Shown here in pieces: positions 57,778 through 64,000 of a DNA stretch of 64,000 nucleotides. Where the stretch lies: assembly GCA_037043235.1 (NCBI GenBank), contig JAWRVZ010000024.1, positions 5,442,501 through 5,506,500 of the forward strand, read 5' to 3'. Numbering within the stretch: the stretch's first letter is position 1; the number at the start of each line of letters is the position of its first letter. The DNA is from Rhodeus uyekii. Taxonomy: Eukaryota; Chordata; Actinopteri; Cypriniformes; Acheilognathidae. A model generated the notes under the pieces. That model was not told the origin of the DNA. It did no database searches and saw only the letters and a list, made by a program, of their open reading frames with translations. The position numbers and the translations under genes were made by a program.

Positions 57778-60521
57778 TTTATATATGTATGAAGTTCCAG
57801 TACGAAAAATAACCTTTTGTGAGAACATTCCAACAATGATTACACTGCAATCAGATTCAGATTGGAATTACAAATCGGTTCAAGTGCAGTGTGAACACAC
57901 AACCTACAGTCACATTTATATTTATCCATATTTCCCACCATTAGATCAGCTTCAGTAATGAATGACGCCTACTCCAACCCTGCCCTCCCCTCGTCCCCTG
58001 TCTCTCAATGCCCGCCTTTGTCCAAGGATGAGAATGAGCCATTCTCTCTCTCACAGATGACCCCTCTTGTCTTCACAGCCGCCTGCTGAGGACGTGACTG
58101 CCCACGTGGTCTGGATGCCAGCAGCTGCCTCTCAGAGCCCCTGACGGCCCCTGGCAATCCGAGAAACACATCCTCATCCTCCGTTTCCACCCCCCTCCCT
58201 GGTCGGCGAGGATTATTGAGTCTCGGGATTACTGAAGTGTCCACTTTGGCCGCGGGAGAAAGGGCACACTATTACTTGTGAGTATCCTCAGCTGCTCCAA
58301 GCCTCAGTTCTGCCTGCGCAATTACAGTCATTATGGGCTTTTGTGCTTACTTTGTGGAAAAGAAAATGCAGGGAAGTCTTTATTAGAGCAAATGAAACGC
58401 TTCATCAAACATTATTGGCCATTACTTTAATTATCGGCATAACAGAATGAAATGAACGAAAACAGATCTTTCTTGCCTTGAGTTCTTCTTTCTGAAATGG
58501 GCTCGAGAGTGAATTGAAAACAGCTATACGTGACGTGAAGGAACTGGGGCATTGCCAGAGATGTCATGCTGCTGTGCTGGCCATAAAATGCCTTGAGCGG
58601 GACTCGGGCATGTTAGGGATTCGGTTAGTGTCTATGTGAGTGGGTGCTTGGGTTGTCAACCTACCACGATAAATAATTAAAATGGATGTACGACAATGTT
58701 GTGTGTAGTTTCAGCGTTTGCTAGGGTCGCAAGCTTTCTGAAAATTTCGAGTTTTACTGCCGTGTGTGTGTGAGAATGGGTTTAGAAGCCTGACGGACTC
58801 ACACATCATTTGATTTCAGCAATCTTACTGCTGGTGTAAAATATCTTAGGCCTGTTATTAACGGAGAGTGTCTGTTTGGGTTTAGGGGTGGAATAAAACA
58901 TGTGAGGTGAAAGTCGCAGATGATTTGGAAGCCAGAATGAATGGATGCAATCTGACAGGAGGATCAGGGAGAGCCAGTGAGGCTGAGGATGTGCGACATG
59001 GATGGATTTTTCTGTATGTTGATGTGGGCTGCTTGATTTAGAAATACTCTGTAGTGATGAAACCAGCACAAAGCACACACGTCAGACTGGAGGAAGAACA
59101 TTTGTACTTCAAAGAAACACACTAAAAACATAGCTCTGAAAGAGACATGATGTACTTTCATATTAGGGCCATTTATTTTCGGTTAGACACTTTTTTAATG
59201 GATGTTCCTTAATGGACAATTTATTGGCTTTCATTATTTCAAATAAAAATTGGGGAAAAAGGCAAAATTTGTTTTTTTTAAATCAAAATATTCAACAATT
59301 TTGGCTTTTTTGGCATTTCAAACACTCTGATGCAACAGTGAACTCACTTTCCAATACTTCCCCTTAATTAAAATGTAATTTACTCAAAACTATCTCTATA
59401 GTTAAAAGTAATTATTACTAATATATTTATGGTATAAAGATGTTTTGTATGGACACTTTTTTTGTAATGTAATTATGACTTTAGAGAAAGAAAGAAATTC
59501 ACAATGTGAAAGTCGCTAAATCGCTCAGAGGTACAAATGGGGCTTCCATAGTTTTGCATAATTAAAACCACAATAATATCCAAGACCTTTATGGAATTCT
59601 CCAAAATAGAAATGGGTGGAAATGTCTCAAAGTCAATGTTACAAAAATGACATTTTCCTCACGACCCTGCCCTGACATATTTGGTTGGTGAACACTTGAA
59701 AAGCAGAAAAGCAACAATCCTGAACTCAAAGTAAATTACAGTACTTTGCAGTCTCATTTACTGAAAGGATGGATGGCTAATCAACAAGTCTCAGATCGAT
59801 CCGGGGGTCCAGTCGTCACGTATCTCCCATCGGCTGAGCGTCTGCTCAGACTCTGCTAAATGAGTGTCAGAGGAGTCTAAGCCGCCTTAGATAAGGCTGT
59901 CACAAACACACTCCAACATACAAAGGTGCACAAACACAGTCTGAAAACACCAGGAGGTTGTGGATGTGATGAATTGAATGGAAAGACTGTCCTTTCCAGC
60001 ACAGCAGTGTGTCAGTAGCACATCCTGCTCCTGCAGAGAGCGCGGCTGAAGAGAGAGCCGGGCTGATCAGCAGTTCTTGGAGTTAATTAACACCAGAGGT
60101 CTAACAGCTGTTGTGCCATTGCACTCCGGACCACATGACCATCTCTTATAGAAGCCATCGCTCTTTAACATGTTTGCAAGCACATGTAACAAACCATAAA
60201 CAGTAGGCGTACAGTGGGTATAAAATCAGATATCTGTCATAGATACAAACTACATTTTTACAGAAATGACCTTGAAATTACACGGCTAATTAGTAAACCT
60301 GCAACTATTAAGGTGCAACCATCTATAATTACATTAAAACACAATACAACTGCTTTCTTATCTTTTTAGATGTAAAAACAATCAATAAAATTTCTTCTTA
60401 AGTATTTAAAAAATGTGTCATATATTAAATGGTAATTAAGAAAGACAATGAAAGGTCCTTAAGATTTTTCTACTCTATTAGGAACTGGCTGAGATCATTC
60501 ACAAATGATATATAAATTATG
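57778..60521. other. Unassigned; GC-rich island at 58.0-58.26 kb
   Basis: 58005-58260 is GC-rich, contains CTCTCTCACAG and CTTGTCTTCACAG acceptor-like words, and is open on the - strand for 79 codons. I do not recognise a protein. The rest (58.3-60.5 kb) shows no repeats and only short frames (58806-59161, -). Confidence 0.3.
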
Positions 60522-60772
<251 letters not shown>

Positions 60773-62477
60773 CATCTGGTCATACAGGGATAACAACATC
60801 TCTCATTTTTGAAGAGCTCTCTAAATGACAAACTCTGTCCTTAAATAACAAGAACTGAAAGTGTTGAACATAGTTCTTTGATCTGTCCATGTGTCCTGTG
60901 TGTGTTATCAGCCCACAGTTTTATCACGGTTAGGCAGATGTGAGCAGACCTAGGAAGCCTAGCAACCCCTGACACGTGGATAATTAATTTATATTTCTGG
61001 GGGAAGACACTTAAGCCCATCCATTTTCATGCTCAGAGCAGTATGTTAAGAGAAGAAACTAGCTTGTTTTCCAGAAGGCTTCTGTATCGTAGACACAATG
61101 AAGCGTTTGATTTGACATCCTTGCGCCTCAGCAGCCTTGTGTGTTAAAATGCTCTCACAATTTGGAAACAGTAAATCATTCTTAACCCATTCTGTGGAGC
61201 CTCAACGTTTTATAAAGAATAAAAATACATGCTGTCCTCTCTCAACCACAAAACACGAGGAGTGGCGTAGAGATACATCCACAAAACATTCCCTTGTAAA
61301 CCCAGAACAAGATCTATTAATAGTCTGTTCTTTATCTGCTCATTAAGAAATCAATAGGAAAAGTCTACATTTGATACCGAATGTAACCTTTGCACCCGAG
61401 ACTGATCTGATACCATCAGAAAATCCTCATATCTTGCATGTGTTCAATTATAGCTGGCGCGATACTCCGAGGAGTCCACTCACAGCTGTGTGGGAGCACG
61501 ACTGACGCGTTCGCATTCGAGTCAAACTCACAATTAAATCCATGAATGTCCAACACGGAGACTGAGACAAACCCATGGCATTGTGGCTTGTTTATGTGAC
61601 ATGATTTTAGCATTTGCACGGCTATGAGTAATGCAAGTAAATCAGCCATAGAGTGTGCAGTAAATCCACACTTAATCTTTTGATTTTTTTCCATGTCTAT
61701 TTTTCTGCTCTTAAGAGTAATCCCATCAGTGTAAGTGTTTCTAGCGTGTAGCATTTACCGCAAGCACTTCCATATGGCGTTTACATGCTCTGCACATGGC
61801 CGCTAAGCTATGCAAATAGCAACACAGACTCAACACATCTTATACGCATAGAAATGAATGTGAAGAGATGGGAGAAATATATGGGAGCTGAGGACATGAC
61901 TGTGAAAGACAGTGCCTAGTACAGAATAAAATGGGTAGCACTTTAGAATACCGCTCCATTATTAATAAATATCTACACAGGAACAAATAGCACTCTGTTG
62001 AATGCAGTAGTTCACTTTTAGTTTTTCATACATTTTTCAGCTCAGGGTTTCTGGAGGAGACACTTATTGAGTCCTAAGGAGCTCATGCAGTTATTTTGAA
62101 ATGTGTCGTCATGGAATGCTAATTAGCATTTCCTTTAATGAGGGAATTTGAGACTCTCCAAAAATATATGGAAAGACAGCACTGGCGGAGAACTTCTGTT
62201 AAAGTATGACGGGCCCCAGGGAGGACCAGAGGGAGTAGGAGAACCTTCGCTCCTGAAAAACATAAATCCAGATTTCCACAATCCTCTGTGGGGATTTTCA
62301 GCACTTGGAAGCCCTGAGGCAATACACGTTAGTGGTCCTCCCTAATGTGATATGGTACTTCTGTTTTCCAACAGCAAAATAAGCAAATAAACACATGTTG
62401 GTGTTGTTATGCAAGTTACATTATGCCCACAGTATCTGGTATGCAAGATTTATGAATGTTCATAGCCCTGAACGTCT
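60773..62477. other. Unassigned sequence
   Basis: The 112-codon frame 61416-61754 (-) has no recognised domain. GGGTAGCACTTTAGAATACC (61931-61950) is like the start of a fish 'GGTAACACTTTA' element but too short to classify. 62.10-62.34 kb is unique-looking with both strands open and no known domain. Confidence 0.35.
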
Positions 62478-62512
62478 GTTAAAGGGATAGTTCACCCTTC
62501 GTATCAGTCAAT
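62478..62512 (+). repeat. End of a 'GTTCACCC' MITE
   Basis: TGTTAAAGGGATAGTTCACC is the terminal motif. The sequence diverges immediately afterwards. Confidence 0.5.
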
Positions 62513-62545
62513 TTTTTTTTTGCAAATTATCATTTTCAGTAACTA

Positions 62546-63262
62546 AGGGCCAGATTTACTAAACGGCAAATTAGTGTGAGAGCGCAATCCCATATAACTC
62601 CCGATGGGAGTGGAAAGTTCAGCGTGTTATCTACTGACGAAGCACAAATGTAAGAGCACAGACGCAGCCGGATCGTTTCCATAATGACCAACTCAATCTA
62701 CCAAGAGCAACGCAAATTAGCATCTGGTTAAAGACATGCCTGTTTAGGCTGGAGCAGGTAGAATCAATTGATTCTGATTGACAGAATCAATCATGAGAAA
62801 ACAACAGGGTCGGTAACGGGAAGATCAGACACAGGTATAAACACTCAGTAATGTTCACACCAGCAAAACAAGACTTCGCACTAACAGTGCATCTAACAGA
62901 GTCTTTCATAATTGGTGTAATAGTGTCCAGCTGGTGCAGTAATCAGTCCACTGAACGGCATCATGGGAAATGTAGTGTGTGTGTGTCAGTATATGTGTGA
63001 GAGCTCCCTCCGGTGGCCAGAGGGGGGAAGCACAGAGCTCATAATCATAACACTAACGCAAACCTTAGTAAATGATTTAAATACTCTCCTCCCATAAATG
63101 TTTAGTCTGAAACGGAAACTCTTACAAATGCATATTCAATAAGAAACTTTCTGACGCTCATTTTTCACTGCGTGTCTTTAGTAAATCCTGACACTAATGA
63201 CACTTTTAACGCTAAAAAAGGGTTTGCGCTTGCGCATGATGTCGGTAAATCTGTCTCTAAAT
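62546..63262. mobile_element. hAT-like non-autonomous DNA element, copy 2, enlarged
   Basis: GGGCCAGATTTACTAAACGG starts the copy and TCGGTAAATCTG ends it. The blocks TTAGTGTGAGAGCGCAAT, ATCTACTGACGAAGCACA, GACGCAGCCGGATC and AATACTCTCCTCCCATAAAT are shared with 14224-14634 in the same order. This copy is about 300 bp longer because of an insert. Confidence 0.7.
62750..63052 (-). mobile_element. LTR-like insert inside hAT-like copy 2
   Basis: It is absent from copy 1. The right edge is CTCATAATCATAACA, so the - strand begins TGTTATGATTATGAGCTCTG. It also contains GGAAATGTAGTGTGTGTGTG and CCTCCGGTGGCCAGAGGGGG, words common in fish LTRs. The left edge is uncertain and no target duplication is evident. 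Confidence 0.45.
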
Positions 63263-64000
63263 GTTAACTAGTCCCTGAGTTGCAGAATATCCCTGTAGCT
63301 CTGCACAAAGTCGGAAGTGGTTACATGTTAATTTGTGCGTGAGCTTAAGGAATTTTTATAGTAACTTGGAAAAATGGAACACTGCTAAGTCAGGGATGAA
63401 TTTTAATCTCACACAGCTCAAGAACAATCAATCTTTTCTATTCAATCTGTCCCATAGCTCTTGGGAATGAATTCAGCTCAGTTTCATGCATTTTATCCCT
63501 TTCCCAAATCAAACAGACTGAAACGACAGCATTTCAAGTGAGGGAAGTATTAACCTCTTTGCCTTTGTGGGTGGCTGTGTAGGTCAGTGGTATAAGAACT
63601 ACTACAGTATGAATGGCAGACTCGATTGATTCCTTGATGTGTGGGCCATTGTTTATCCTAATGATTATGCTTTGCTGGACTTAAGCTGTTCAGTTCTTCA
63701 AGATTTACGCTGTCTGGTTATGCAAGCGTCCATCTCTTCTCAGCCCAGACAGAAACATATTCACTGGACTTCTGGTACTGTCTCCTTAAGAATTAACATG
63801 AACGCTTTGTGAGCGAGCACAGGACAAAAGAAGTTCATTACCATTACACGCACCACATGTGGTACTTCTTATTGCATCACTTTCAAAACAGATGGCAAAT
63901 TCACACCTCAGTCAAGGTATGATTTATTTTGCTGTGGCTCTAAAGATTCAGCAGGGGAGAGTGCTGAAAAATGGCACTGTAAACACAGACACAGGGAAGC
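63263..64000. other. Unassigned sequence to the window end
   Basis: No gene or repeat is recognised. Confidence 0.4.

Noticed and set aside
58005..58244. 79-codon GC-rich - strand frame as an exon
   Set aside because: Arginine-rich composition is expected from GC content, and no domain or clean splice-site pair supports it.
61416..61754. 112-codon - strand frame as a gene
   Set aside because: No recognised motif, codon use like surrounding DNA, and no neighbouring exon.

Overview
This window looks like gene-poor nuclear DNA from a teleost fish, most likely a cyprinid or another otophysan. The evidence is base composition (AT-rich, little coding signal), long TG, CA and GATA/GATG microsatellites, and interspersed repeats of types typical of cyprinid genomes: L2 and Rex1-like LINE remains, tRNA-derived SINEs, Tc1/mariner, pogo/Tigger-like and hAT-like DNA elements, and many solo-LTR-like blocks. 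The assignment rests on recalled repeat consensus and was not tested by a database search. I found no convincing host protein-coding gene, rRNA, functional tRNA or CRISPR array. Almost every open frame is short, low-complexity, or lies in a transposon.

Layout. 0-12.6 kb: an L2-type LINE with decayed reverse transcriptase (1.64-3.68 kb), SINE copies, and a small terminal-repeat element invaded by an LTR-like block (7.09-7.58 kb). 12.6-16.8 kb: a dense repeat cluster. It holds an inverted-repeat element carrying a solo LTR with a perfect 5-bp target duplication, a hAT-like element, and a Tigger-like transposon whose helix-turn-helix reading frame is split by a Rex1-like LINE tail. 16.8-32.5 kb: mostly unassigned unique-looking sequence, with a probable long interspersed element (20.1-21.25 kb), a one-ended Tigger-like fragment and a perfect TG tract of about 66 units. 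32.5-36.2 kb: a second cluster with an LTR containing an exact 115-bp duplication, a 193-bp MITE, a LINE tail, two adjacent hairpins, a tRNA-like SINE and an IS630/Tc1-type transposase relic. 36-41 kb: mostly unassigned. 41.4-42.8 kb: a deleted Tc1-like element interrupted by an LTR-like block, next to a TG tract. 44.8-46.35 kb: a large AT-rich inverted repeat around an 800-bp unrelated centre. 47-50.4 kb: a direct duplication around AT repeats, a Tc1 transposase relic and an LTR with TATA and polyadenylation signals. 52-54.1 kb: a fold-back element and a 112-bp tandem array. 55.5-57.8 kb: a TA-flanked 723-bp Tigger-like element and a second pogo-like element. 60.5 kb: a GATG/GATA tract. 62.5-63.3 kb: a second copy of the hAT-like family of 14.2 kb, enlarged by an LTR-like insert.

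Nothing here shows genes working together. The window is best read as intergenic or deep intronic DNA shaped by successive transposon insertions. The intervening unique stretches may hold exons or regulatory elements of a neighbouring gene, but single-sequence inspection cannot show it.
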